Assembly: GCA_946894095.1 (NCBI GenBank)
Contig: OX335657.1
Span: forward strand, 12,028,001-12,092,000
Direction of reading: 5' to 3'
From: Incurvaria masculella
Taxonomy: Eukaryota > Arthropoda > Insecta > Lepidoptera > Incurvariidae
DNA length: 64,000 nucleotides
Numbering within the stretch: position 1 is the stretch's first letter; every line of letters begins with the position of its first letter. The position numbers were made by a program, and so were the translations under genes. Below the pieces are notes generated by a model. That model had not been told where the DNA came from and ran no database searches. It worked only from the letters and a program-made list of their open reading frames with translations. Shown here piece after piece: positions 1-9,815 of this stretch.

Positions 1-486
1 GCCATTGACTATTTTTCAAAATGGATCGAAGCGAGAGCACTCGAAAACAAATCGGCCAAGTCAGTTGCAACATTTATCTACGAAGAAATAATATGTAGGC
101 ACGGCTGTATAGAAACAATTATAAGCGACCAAGGTCGGGAATTTTGTAACGCCCTTGTCGAAGAACTTCTACAACGGACTGGGGCGAAACATCGCGTGAC
201 TTCACCTTACCACCCACAGGCTAACGGTCTTGTGGAAAGAGCGAATCGGAGCATAAAAAATACTTTGCTCAAAGTTCTTGAGGAAAATGTTGAGCAATGG
301 CCAAATGCACTGCACGGTGTCCTCTTTGCTATGCGCTCAGCCCCTCATACATCCACAAAATTTTCACCCTTTTTTATATTGTACCATAAACAGGCCCGAT
401 TACCAATTGATGTCCAAAATCTTCCAGCCGTGGAACACGCAGATTCACCACCTAAAATTCAGTTTAATCAATTCAATACAGTTTAA
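1..486 (+). pseudogene. Retrotransposon integrase catalytic core, 5'-truncated by window edge
   Basis: Frame 1 is open from the first base to a stop at 484-486. It reads as a DDE integrase core of a Ty3/gypsy-like LTR retrotransposon, which would insert element cDNA into the genome. The expected acidic residues are visible: D in DYFSKW near the start, D in ISDQGREF, and E in GLVERANR after the HPQANG motif. The reverse transcriptase and RNase H parts would lie upstream of the window. The frame ends prematurely just after PIDV; the next domain continues one frame over, so the copy is broken. The clade is inferred from the motifs only. Confidence 0.8.
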
Positions 487-487
487 T
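460..487 (+). repeat. 9-bp direct repeat at the integrase frameshift
   Basis: CAGTTTAAT occurs at 460-468 and again at 479-487, offset by 19 bp. A 19-bp gain shifts the frame by one, which accounts for the integrase core and the GPY/F-OTU part being in different frames. The shift is seen directly; calling it a recent duplication is inference. Confidence 0.6.
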
Positions 488-1423
488 GAAGTGTTGCAGA
501 TGATGACTAAAGTTAACCAATCTCTGCACACATCTATTTCAAGAAATATAAAGGCTGCGCAAGAAGTGCAAAGAAATAGTTATAACCAGCGACATTTAAC
601 TGGAATTAATTTAAAAGAGAGCCAATCTGTGCTACTTATAAATGCCAGACGTCTAGATAGAAAGGGTGACAAATATCAACTTCCCAAATCTGGTCCTTAT
701 AAAATCATCTCAATAAATGATCGTAAGCGTGTAGTTTTGATGAATAAAAATGGTGTTATTTTACGTACCAAGTATCCCCTTAAGCGTCTCGTAGCTCTGA
801 AAGAAACTGATACATCAACTTTCCCCCAAAATCCAGACTGTAGTGTTGAGTCCTCTGCCCAGACTGTAAATAGTGATGAAATGTTAGAGATAATCGAGAG
901 TAATAAAACAAATACAAATGAAAGTTTATTTTTTAAACCCGTATCAGGCGACTGGCAGGAAAAAATGGCCCATAATCTTGGAGTACCTATCTACAAAGTA
1001 AATCATTCTCAGAACTCAAAGCTAGGGAAACCGAATACCTGCCAAGAAATATTAGGGGATGGCAACTGTTTTTTTCGCTGTCTATCATACGTGATCACTG
1101 GGGTTCAAACGTTTCATGATACCATTCGAAGCTGTTTGATTTCGTTTATGTTACAAGATGTTAGAGTACAAAATTTCCTTGGAAATGTAGATATACGGAC
1201 ATATTTGCAATCCACCCATATGGCACTGGACCGCACCTGGGCAACGGAGACAGAGGTGTTTGCAAGTGCATTATTTTTTAATGTAGACATACAGGTCTAC
1301 CTTAATAATCACTGGCTCCGATTTAGCCGGACTGGGTCACTTGATGACCCACCCTCTCTAACTGCCATCTATCTGTATAACCGAGGGGGCAATCACTTCG
1401 AGGTAGTGACATCTGTAGTTTAA
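479..1423 (+). pseudogene. Retrotransposon polyprotein C-terminus: integrase GPY/F module plus OTU-like cysteine protease domain
   Basis: This is the second frame of the broken polyprotein (open from 278, homologous part from about 479). It contains the integrase C-terminal GPY-type motif (KSGPYKIISI), then an acidic linker, then an OTU-like domain: GDGNCFFRCLSY holds the Asp and catalytic Cys, and GGNHFEVV supplies the catalytic His close to the stop at 1421-1423. OTU domains usually cleave ubiquitin chains; here the role is unknown and could be polyprotein processing or interference with host ubiquitin signalling (inference). The OTU domain itself is undamaged. I could not identify an LTR or polypurine tract after the stop. 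Confidence 0.7.
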
Positions 1424-2165
1424 CATTAATACCAAAAAAAAATATTGTTATCTCAAATGGAGATTCGAATGGCCATTGTTTAGGAAAGTGGCAAAATACG
1501 TTACAGTACATAATATAATTTATTCTCGTTATGAAATCGCATATATAACAGGTAATCTCTGCACTTAAACTAATGTAAAATACAACGGCTGGCGTCTGTC
1601 CTTATGTATGTCTGCCTATTAAGAATTAGAACTATTTTTGTTTAATTTTAATGCAGTTTATATCTACATGATTTTTTTAAACGTACATGAATTTCTAAAA
1701 TACTACAACTACTGCCATGATATAAGCCAAAAACGCAACTATGTATTTGCTATGACTTGACCTTTCATGGGATGGAAAACACGGAAATGTTTTGCCGGGA
1801 ACGGTTCAAATAAACACAGGGAAACATATGAAGACGTTTTGAGGACCTTTAACATGACAGATAACCCTAATAATTACGAACGAATGCTTAAACTTTGCAA
1901 ACCGTTTCTAGCAAGATGTATTGTATTGTATTGTATTGTTTATTCATCATCCATAGACAGTACACTGCACTCGGATTTGTCATATTTTAGCATTGGCCAG
2001 TTCAGCAAAACAAAACACAGCGAAGAAGAACTGGAAAGAAACTCTGCTGTTTTTTTTTTTCAACGTCCACTTAGTCTATGTTTACAAAAGTGTTTGTCAA
2101 TTATTTTAACAAAAACATAGGTAAAACACTAAATTAACATGAAACTTTGTATTATTTTTTTTTGT
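1424..2165. other. No gene recognised
   Basis: AT-rich sequence downstream of the retrotransposon frame, with a short GTATT tandem around 1916-1938 and poly-T at 2050-2060. It may include the element's 3' LTR, but no second LTR copy is present to define it. Confidence 0.4.
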
Positions 2166-2605
2166 TCACTGTCGGTTGGACACGTTTAGAGGATTCGAAT
2201 ATAAAAAAGAACCATTATTTTTATGTATATCAGATTGCACATTTTCGTTTGCATTTGCATCCAATGGAATGAATGCTAAATTGGATGTTTTCATAACATA
2301 ATTACAATTTTGAATTTGGTGTGCAAGGGCTCTTAGTCCCAGGTTATTAAGAGCTCCATGATTGTTATAACATGGTCTCAATAGTGAATTTAAATCTAGG
2401 AAAGTAGTATTTGGTACACTGTTTGTAAGTGTATATATATTTGTATTAGTTCTATAGGCAGTAGCATTAATGTTGTGCGAATTATTTGTGAAATGTGGCA
2501 TATACAACAGGGAACTACATAATTTACACATTTCGTAAATATGTTCACATCAGCATTTGAACCTGCATTGCCCACTAACAAAATAACAATGTCATTTTCC
2601 CGCAT
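2166..2605 (-). pseudogene. Broken SGNH/GDSL-hydrolase-like domain, probably retroelement-derived
   Basis: Two overlapping minus-strand frames (2396-2605 and 2166-2531) look like one protein split by a frameshift. The upstream part has a beta-strand followed by a Gly/Asn turn (IVILLVGNAGSNAD); the downstream part ends with FLDLNSLL, then NNHGALNNLGLRALAHQI. This order (strand, GxxxN-like turn, Asp-rich strand, terminal His-containing helix start) resembles the SGNH hydrolase-like domains found in some insect retroelement proteins. The catalytic Ser block is not visible, and the frameshift argues for a dead copy. Assignment is by pattern only. Confidence 0.4.
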
Positions 2606-2716
2606 CCCATTGACCTTGATGAGTTAAGTGTAAAAGAAATGAAGCAACCTCTTTTAGTAGACGATCGGTTAAATTAATTCGAAGACTTCAAATGATACTC
2701 CTATAATACTTCAGAA

Positions 2717-3023
2717 CAAAAAAACCCGGCCAAGTGCGAGTTTGACTCGCACACGAAGGGTTCCGTACAATCGTAAAAGATTTAACACAAACAAATCACG
2801 TTTTTTTGTATGGGGCCTCCCTTAAATTTTCATTTTTTAAAAATTTCACCTATTTGCTGTTATAGCGGCAAAATAAATACACACTCTGTGAAAATTTCAG
2901 CTGCCTACCTATTACGGTTCATGAGATACAGCCCTGTGACAGACCGAAGACTGGGCGGACGGACGGACAGCGGAGGCTTAGTAATAGGGTTCCGTTTTCA
3001 CCTTTTGGGTACGGAACCCTAAA
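2717..3023 (+). repeat. Family A dispersed repeat, copy 1
   Basis: Begins after an A-run with CCCGGCCAAGTGCGAG and ends GGTACGGAACCCTAAA. The segment AGGGTTCCGTAC near the 5' side is inverted at the 3' end as GTACGGAACCCT. A short ACGG array and the phrase CTGTGAAAATTTCAGCTG lie inside. No coding capacity. Complete but diverged from the other copies (TTTGACTCGC instead of TCGGACTCGC). No tRNA-like head was found. Confidence 0.85.
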
Positions 3024-4118
3024 CATTACAACGGATCTCAGGAACTGAATAAAAGTTAAAAGTTAAATACGGAAATATGACGATTACGAGTGCAGCGAGC
3101 TGTCTATCGATGATAAATAAAATACAAATATGCTTAAATTGTTTAAATAAAACATATCCGCGTATCTTGTTGTTCTTTTGTAAAATTTTTACCTCAATCG
3201 TCTCAATAGGCATTTAAGTTCAGACATAATAAGCGCATCGGCCATGGGTCAATTAACTTCTTAACGGATTGAAAGTGTAGAAAATTACTGTTCGTGACGG
3301 GCCTTACAGATTGCGCCGTAAGATAACATGTCTAAATAAATTATAATATAATAATGCTTTTTATAAGTACATTTGTAAACTTTATCAACCTATGTTTTAG
3401 AAGATAAGATTGAAAAAATAGCAGTTAAGGATTGTGAGAATTGTGAACTTTATTTTGTTGAAATAAAATCCACTAATTAATGTCTTTAACTGGGATGAGG
3501 GTATCAGGGGTGCTGTGCTTTTAAATACTTACATGGAGACTAGTGGATGAGATTAATGTAAGACTGAAGAAAATCATGCCTGGAGGCCATTTAATGAGTA
3601 GTTCAACAACATTTTTATATAACAATTAATGGGTCGGATAATGGGTTAATAATGCATTCATGGCCTATTGGAAAGTCCATTAATTGTTATATGATATAGG
3701 GGACGCCATGCTTGCTTTCACTGTAAGGTGCAACACTCGCAACAGTCACCAAGCCGGCAATTAATTGACGTTTTCACAAACAATAGCTAGCACATGCGCT
3801 ACTGGACCCCCATTCTGGGACTGCAGTTGATGGCGGGCCACCCCGATCAAGCCTTTTATTGCGAAACTCCGAGTGCACCTGCTCCCAGAAAAAGTAAGAC
3901 TAATAAACAACGCCATCGCGATCGCGCCACGGCCTGCGAGCCACACCACTCGCCGCGCCTAGCCGTCGCCCGGCTCTTTAGGGGTGTATGAGTAGAAACC
4001 CCAAAGCTGAGAATCGTAGGCCAGGGAAGCCACCCACTGCCTTACCAGCGGGGTCATTTCGAAGCAATTGACTGATTCGTCAGAAATCAGCTCTACCGAA
4101 TTTCGATTCGGTTTAGGC
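3024..4118. other. No gene recognised
   Basis: Mostly AT-rich, with a more GC-rich stretch at 3770-4050. Two short overlapping open frames on opposite strands there (3761-3949 minus, 3794-3991 plus) have no recognisable motif and look like shadows of GC-rich sequence. Confidence 0.4.
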
Positions 4119-4400
4119 TGGCCGTGATTCGGATGCCACGTAAAATTGTAGGTCTCCTTCTTTATTTACCAGGTGGTAGGGCTAATCCCGCCTGGGTTGG
4201 TACCATCGCATTGAACGAACGATGGTCGAAGCGGCAATGAAAATTGTCCATGTTTTCCATTCAGTTCAATGTAGACGAGCAATATAAGGGAAGTCCTGGC
4301 ATAGCACCTAGTTCCTATGTGGTGTGTTAGGCTAATATCTGACGGCTAGTTTAGTATTAGCCATCCATGTCCATTTACATAAAAAAACATAAAAAAAGAA
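4119..4400 (+). repeat. SINE body without head
   Basis: Matches the shared SINE body (GGCTGGCCGTG, the GTAGGTCTCC block, GGTAGGGCTAATCCCGCC, GGTTGGTACCATCGCATTG, CCATCCATGTCCA) and ends in an A-rich tail. The 5S-like head seen in the complete copies is absent; the preceding 100 bp do not match either head type. An old, 5'-truncated copy. Confidence 0.8.
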
Positions 4401-4581
4401 TGTCACGCATCACCGGTCGAACTCATGAAGTAAATCCCCACGCCCATGAGCTCCAAGACACTCTATTATCTAGACATCTTGGAGTCTGTTTTTATATTCG
4501 GAATCTTAAATTAAAGAGAAAACCTCGTTTGAAGCTCGTAATGTAATCTAATAAATATTATAAAGGGGAAAGTTTGTAATA

Positions 4582-4624
4582 ATGGATGGATGGATGGATG
4601 GATGGATGGATGGATGGATGGATG
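4582..4624 (+). repeat. (GGAT)n microsatellite inside the Helitron
   Basis: About ten uninterrupted ATGG/GGAT units located about 35 bp inside the Helitron 5' end. It is propagated with the element and probably length-polymorphic. Confidence 0.9.
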
Positions 4625-4795
4625 TTTGTTACTCTTTCACGTAAAAACTACTGAATGGATTTTAATGAAACTTTACAATAATATAGCTTATACATCAGAA
4701 TAACACATAGGCTACAATTTATAAAGATATTGTGCCCATGGGCTTTAGAACTTTCATGGGGCTGCGAAAACGATGCCGGTAGCGATACTTCACAC

Positions 4796-4888
4796 CTGGG
4801 GGAGCGGGGCCGGGGGCGGCGGCGGGCGCGGCGGAGGGGGCGGGGTGGGCGGTCCGACGGGGGCGGGTGCGGGGAGGGGGGGGCGGGT
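4796..4888 (+). other. G-rich patch inside the Helitron
   Basis: Strongly G-biased block with many runs of three or more G on the + strand, in an otherwise AT-rich element. It could form G-quadruplex structures. The purine-strand asymmetry is visible directly; function is unknown. Confidence 0.6.
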
Positions 4889-5500
4889 ACAGCTTGGTAT
4901 TTCCCGCAACTTTAGGACTACTTGGTAAAATCCTTGAGAACCAATTACTCGATTTAGATGCGGATTGTATCTACGTCTAGCCTGATTATACTCAAAACCT
5001 ATAGGCTACATAATATAACGCTTCATTACCTGAAGGGTGAGTAGAGAGTGTTCAATTCTTATAACTTGCGAACCACTAACCCGATTTATGTGCGTATTTT
5101 ATCAATGTATAGGATCTCTGGGAGCAGTCAGGTTCGAGATGGGTTACTGTTTTCGATGTTGAGGCTAGCTGTGGATTGGAGTCCACGCAAAACTTACCTA
5201 CATTACACGTTACTTACTTACTAGATAAACAATGTTGCAGTGCAAGTGCAGAAAGGTTCTGGCGGCAAATGCTTTTTTTTAAATAGCCACCAAATGTCAA
5301 CGAAGCTCTAAATGGGAATTATTGGATGTTACTCACTAAATCATGCTATTTCGGCTCGAACGATCTTGATTAAATTTGGTACATGGATACATCGTCCTGG
5401 ACCAGTTTGACCCTATTTTGGACCAGTCATGTGGGCTATTTTTTATCCATGAAATAATTTAGCCGACACTAACCCGAGCGGAGCCGGGTACCGCAGCTAG

Positions 5501-5820
5501 TATAATATAAGATGTAATATAAGAGTATGTACCTACCACCTATTATTATTATGGCAGTTTGTCAACGGAGCGGCGGTGACGCGTCTCGGTTTTGTTTATA
5601 CAACTCGAAGCACTCGAATCTACCTCCCATTCACTTTGTCGGCCGCCTTGTTTGGTATTCAACTTGATTTATGATCATAAAACGACATAATTAGTGTCAA
5701 ATTACTGTAAACAGGGGTTCACTTTTAGAGGGGATTCATTCCTGCCTGGCACACCGGCCGCGCCGCCCGCCTGTCTGCGATGACGTCACGGACACGTGCT
5801 GCGCGCAACGCGCAATTATA
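5501..5820. other. No gene recognised
   Basis: Short spacer between the Helitron and the minisatellite, with a GC-rich patch around 5750-5810. No motif supported. Confidence 0.4.
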
Positions 5821-6242
5821 AGTCTCTATGAATCGTTGGTGGTCACTAAGAATCTTTAGAAATCCCGAAATCATTGGAATGTACCAAAAATGTGTTGATA
5901 GTCCTTAAAAATCCAGGTAATCTTTGGTAGTCTCTAGGAATCTTTGGTAGTCCTCAGAAATCTTACGAAATCCCAGTATATTTGAAATCTCCAAGAATCT
6001 TTGGTAGTCTTTGGAAATCTTTAGGAATCTCCAGGAATCTTTGGAAATCTTTAGGAATCTCTAAGAATCTTTGGTAGTCTTTGGAAATCTTTAGGAATCT
6101 CCAGGAATCTTTGGAAATCTTTAGGAATCTCTAAGAATCTTTGGTAGTCTTTGGAAATCTTTAGGAATCTAGAAATCCCAAGGAAATCTTGACTACTGGG
6201 AATCTGGTGTACACTTTTTGCTCGAGTGACTAACCCCTCGTG
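5821..6242 (+). repeat. 10-bp-periodic minisatellite with 70-bp higher-order unit
   Basis: Built from a 10-bp monomer of the form RGRAATCTTT. Between about 5991 and 6170 seven variants repeat in fixed order as a 70-bp unit (AAGAATCTTT, GGTAGTCTTT, GGAAATCTTT, AGGAATCTCC and so on). The outer parts are degenerate. A unique-looking right flank (GGTGTACACTTTTTGCTC) is shared with a second locus at 52475-52722. The minus-strand open frame here (6051-6272) is a by-product of the repeat, giving Lys-Asp-Phe-Gln-type repeats. Confidence 0.85.
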
Positions 6243-6390
6243 ACTACCTATAACTGTACACGCTGTGCCCACTATCTGTAGGATGATTCGTTCGTTTTTA
6301 ACAGTGTTTATATATTGAAAATGTGTTTATATTTGTGTAATACGAATGAATCCTGTATGTGAGCCATATTAATAAATAAATGAATAACCT

Positions 6391-6596
6391 TTTTTAGATA
6401 TTTTGTTTTATCGTTGAGTAATCGACGTCCAAAGTGCGGGAATATTTCGAACTTTTGGACCTTGTTACTTGGAATCAAACATCCAGTTTGATTAAATAAA
6501 TCTGATTTGAGTAAAATTTTGGTTCTCTGAAAAGAAATTTACGCATGATCTTCTTTCTACGATTGTATAGGGAGTTGAACGGGAAGGCCCACCTTA
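6391..6596 (-). repeat. Family D (TTAA) element, partial copy
   Basis: Matches the terminal third of family D elements (AACTTTTGGACCTTGTTA, ATGATCTTCTTTC, GAACGGGAAGGCCCACCTTA). Only one terminus is present. Confidence 0.75.
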
Positions 6597-7038
6597 CGCA
6601 AAATTCAGCAAACTATGTACTTACCTACATCTTACTTTATTGATGTCAATAAATTTAGTCAGTAATAATTTTTCAAATGCCGGTGTCTCAACTGCTGTAA
6701 AAAAACTAAAAAACTAAGGTTCTTATTGGGTATTTTTATTGCTTAGCCGACTATCGCAACAACCACACCATCATGCATTGGGACTATTTCATGCATACAT
6801 GTCACCCATTGCTTAGCCGACTCTTGCAACTGCGCGGCCTGATTTCAAATTTTAGTAGACAAGAACTCAAATTATCTATTTAAAAGAAAAAATACAGAAA
6901 ACGGCGGCCACTTTTTCTTTGGAGCGTTGCTTATCCAAAGGAGCAGCGTAAATAAGTTTTGTAACGAAATTCAAATGTAAGGCAAGTTATGTTAAGTTAC
7001 GAGATACGGGTGATAACAGATTACATGCTCTTTGTCGT
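6597..7038. other. No gene recognised
   Basis: Contains a short local direct repeat (TTGCTTAGCCGACT at about 6741 and 6811). Nothing else supported. Confidence 0.35.
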
Positions 7039-7113
7039 ATTCAGAGTGGACCTCTCAAAATTTAGCACGGGATTAGCACCGGACTAACCATACAAAAACC
7101 GGTTTAGTCTCAC
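7039..7113 (+). repeat. Family E mini-MITE, truncated by a family D insertion
   Basis: ATTCAGAGTGGACC followed by the conserved core ATTAGCACCGGACTAACC and CCGGTTTAGTC, as in the complete copy at 14593-14708. It stops exactly where the family D element at 7114 begins, and its second terminus is missing. Confidence 0.65.
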
Positions 7114-7666
7114 TTAAGGTGGCCCTTCCCGGCAGGACTGACTCGTTCGCAGGCACGGTAGAAAACCATTCTATTGTGCTCTGGGACCTTCTCTGTTTGA
7201 AAGAAAAAGACAGGCTCCATGATGAGGAGGATGCAACACGTCCACAAAGCAGACAATGCGCATAGTGTTTAATTTGGTAAGATTTACGATAAATTTAATT
7301 ACGAAACGACTTATAGCTAAAAGTAAACCACGACCGCTGTAGTAAAAATTCTAACAAAAACCAAATTGATTATAAATCTTCATGAAACAAGCTATATCCG
7401 ATGACTAATATTTTTTTTAAGATGTTTTTATTGTATCGTTAACTAATCCACCTCCAAAGGAATTTTATAAAACGCGCGAAAAATTCGAACTTTCGGACCT
7501 TATAACTTAGAAACCCTACACAATATTACAATTCCAACAGTCATCAGACATCTAGTTCGATCAAATAAAGCTAATTTGAGTATAATTTTGGATCTCTGAC
7601 AAGAAATATGGGCATGATCTTCTTTCCACGTTTGTATGGGGAATTGAACGGGAAGGCCTACCTTAA
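7114..7666 (-). mobile_element. Family D TTAA-flanked MITE, copy 1
   Basis: Runs from TTAAGGTGGCCCTTCCCGG to GGGAAGGCCTACCTTAA, so both ends are TTAA followed by the inverted repeat GGTGGCCCTTCCCG (one or two mismatches). About 553 bp, no coding capacity. TTAA target sites are the signature of piggyBac-type transposition, but the termini are not the canonical CCC ends, so superfamily placement is inference. Confidence 0.75.
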
Positions 7667-7949
7667 TTTACCTTTTAGATTGGAAAATATTTTCTAAAAA
7701 ACATTTGTCTTTATTTACCTCTATTTTTTAGAAATTTGTTAATGGAAAAATACGGATATTTACAAAAAAAGGAAAACATGCGGATATAGAATGGAGATTT
7801 CCCAAGTGATATAATTTTTGTTATTAAAGTCGGACAACTTTTAAGGCTTTTAAGGTATGGGAAACGTTAGGGCCTGGAAGACGAATACTCGCACAAGCGA
7901 AAATTGTGCCTTGGCCTATGGAAAAAGAATTAATTTCTTATTTTTTTAT
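7667..7949. other. No gene recognised
   Basis: AT-rich spacer between two repeats. Confidence 0.35.
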
Positions 7950-8106
7950 CCTTTGCTGAGATTCATAAAGATTACTTGTACTCGGCTAAGCCAAAATGTA
8001 CCTTCCAACAGTTTTGACATCAAATGTATGGAACAAATTTCAAAAGCCGGAAGCTATACTTTGGCTAAGCCAATCAAGAGTAAGGTCTATGAATCTCAGC
8101 ATAAGA
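7950..8106. repeat. Foldback element upstream of frizzled
   Basis: Arms of about 40 bp: TGCTGAGATTCATAAAGATT to CGGCTAAGCC on the left, and GGCTTAGCC-side sequence to CTATGAATCTCAGCA on the right, with imperfect pairing. The overlapping open frames at 7857-8289 are incidental. Confidence 0.6.
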
Positions 8107-8394
8107 TTTACTTTGATTTCAGTAGGCATGTACCCAGCGCATCACATAGACGCATTGGCATTTGCAAGGAAAACGTATGCCTTTGACCAGTCATTGAAGT
8201 CTAATGTGTGGCGGTTAGGTTGTTGCCGTTGTACTTTGTTCATCGACATAATTTATTTATTTCGATTAATTCAACGAACCCACGCATAAAGTAATAGTCA
8301 TTCGAGCCTGTTTGTACTGTGCCTATTATTAATTCAATTCGGAATGAAGGCATGAGCAGAAGATAAGGACTGATAGGAGGAACAAGGTGTTGAC

Positions 8395-8877
8395 TCAGTC
8401 GATACGCGATACCCAGCCGGAGATATCGCACGCCGCGACAAATCCAAACCGATCAATAGGTGTGCGGGTCGACAGCCGGTAACAAGACTCGCGTTTCGAG
8501 AAACGTAACGATGCGACATGAGCAAAACAACTGTCTGCCGGTGTTCGAGCCTCCGCCGCTTCGTGAGCACCCCGTTCGCTCCGTCCCTTTCTAGCCACTT
8601 CCATTCCGCATACCTGCTGGCCTTTTTTACCTCGCAGCAGCGATCGGCTCGTTCGAATTCCACGCGGTCGCGACGCGCGGCGCGGGGGAGGAGGCGCGCG
8701 CGACGCGGGGACGACCGACACAAAACAACGCGGTCCGAGACGCCAGCCGTACGCTTCCAGTCGAACGCAGCGTGCCGTCAGCGGAGCCCGTGCCTCTCGC
8801 GACCGAGTGACAGTCGCGATATCTTCACATAAACTTTTACGATGTCCACGGTCTAACTAGACAGTATATTTGGTGCA
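8395..8877 (+). promoter_or_regulatory. GC-rich 5' region of frizzled (putative promoter and 5' UTR)
   Basis: GC content rises sharply from about 8400 and stays high through exon 1. A TCAGTC hexamer at 8395-8400 fits the arthropod initiator consensus, but nothing distinguishes it from chance. Long open frames on both strands here (for example 8334-8723 minus, 8518-8832 plus) are arginine/serine-rich GC shadows. The start of transcription is not determinable from sequence alone. Confidence 0.4.
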
Positions 8878-9815
8878 ATGCGACCGGACATCATGAATGC
8901 AATAGTGATCATCGCGGTCTTAGCGACTATGAACGGGGCGGCCGGCGACGCCTCCGTGAGGACTTGCGAGCCGATCAAGGTGCAGATGTGCAGGAACATT
9001 GGCTACAACACGACCGGCATGCCCAACCTGGCGCGGCACACGCTGCAGGTGGACGCCGACGTCACGCTGCAGACCTTCAACCCGCTCATCCAGTACGGCT
9101 GCTCGTCGCAACTGCACCTGTTCCTGTGCGCCGTGTACGTGCCGATGTGCACCGACAAGGTCGCGCTACCTATCGGGCCGTGCCGCGGTCTCTGTGAGAG
9201 CGTGCACGCGCGCTGCTACCCGATACTGCGCGGCTTCGGCTTCCAGTGGCCCTCCGAGCTCGACTGCTCGCTGTTCCCGGCCGAAAACAACCACGAGCAC
9301 ATGTGCATGGAGGGGCCCGGCGAGCGCGACGGGGAAGGCGGTCGCGAGCCGGCCCCGATCGCCGACGAGCCCCCCGGGGGCGCGAACCCCGCGTGCGCCG
9401 GGTACGCGCGCTCCGGCAGCTTCGTGGCGGTGCGCGGCACGGGTCGCTGCGCGCAGTATTGCGACGCGGAGGTGCTCCACGACGCCGGCCAGCGGCGGCT
9501 CGCCGAGGTGTGGCTGTCGACGTGGGCCGCGCTGAGCTTCGCGTGCACGCTCACGGCGGTGGCGGCGTGGCTGGTAGGCGGCGGCGGGGCGGAGGCGTGC
9601 GCCGGCGAGCGGGCGCTGGTGCTGATGGCGCTGTGCCGGTGCGCGGCGGCGGCGGGGTGGGGGGTGCGCGCGGCGGCGGGTCGCGCTGCCGCCGGCTGCG
9701 CCCGCGACGCGCACAGCCCTCAGCGCCTGCTGCTGGCGCACGACGGACTCGCCAACCCCAACTGTGCCGTCGTCTTTTTGCTGCTCTACTACTTTGGACT
9801 TGCCGCGTCCGTATG
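8878..9815 (+). CDS. fz4: Frizzled-4-like Wnt receptor, coding exon 1
   Basis: Seven-pass Wnt receptor of the plasma membrane. Exon 1 encodes residues 1-312 plus two bases of codon 313. Residues 1-23 are a signal peptide. Residues 30-143 are a full cysteine-rich Wnt-binding domain with ten cysteines (30, 38, 75, 84, 91, 102, 106, 113, 130, 143), an NTT glycosylation site at 44, YGCSSQL and PMC. The MCMEGPGE ending points to the Fz4 class. The linker carries C173, C191 and C195. TM1 is about 209-233, TM2 about 245-262, and TM3 starts at NPNCAVVFLLLYYFG. The exon ends at GTATG before the donor GTGAGT; the open frame's stop at 9817 is intronic. The start at 8878 gives the signal peptide directly; Met6 is an alternative. 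Ala/Gly-rich and extremely GC-rich, unlike the flanking DNA. Confidence 0.93.

Larger units (their letters stand above)
4547..5500 (+). mobile_element. Non-autonomous Helitron, Lep1-like
   Basis: The 5' end is TCTAATAAATATTATAAAG, preceded by A. The 3' end is GCAGCTAG, followed by T. A short hairpin (ACCCG, 8-nt loop, CGGGT) lies about 12 bp before the CTAG. The TC start, hairpin, CTAG end and A/T insertion site are the Helitron hallmarks. The 954 bp carry no Rep/helicase coding sequence, so movement would depend on an autonomous partner. The GGAT array just inside the 5' end and the sequence after it resemble the Lep1 family of Lepidoptera as I recall it. Confidence 0.75.

Noticed and set aside
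6051..6272. Repeat protein with Lys-Asp-Phe-Gln-type units on the minus strand
   Set aside because: Produced by translating the 10-bp minisatellite; the 30-bp (three-unit) periodicity forces repeats in any open frame.
8334..8832. Open frames on both strands just upstream of frizzled
   Set aside because: Compositional consequence of GC richness; Arg/Ser-rich, overlapping each other, no motifs.
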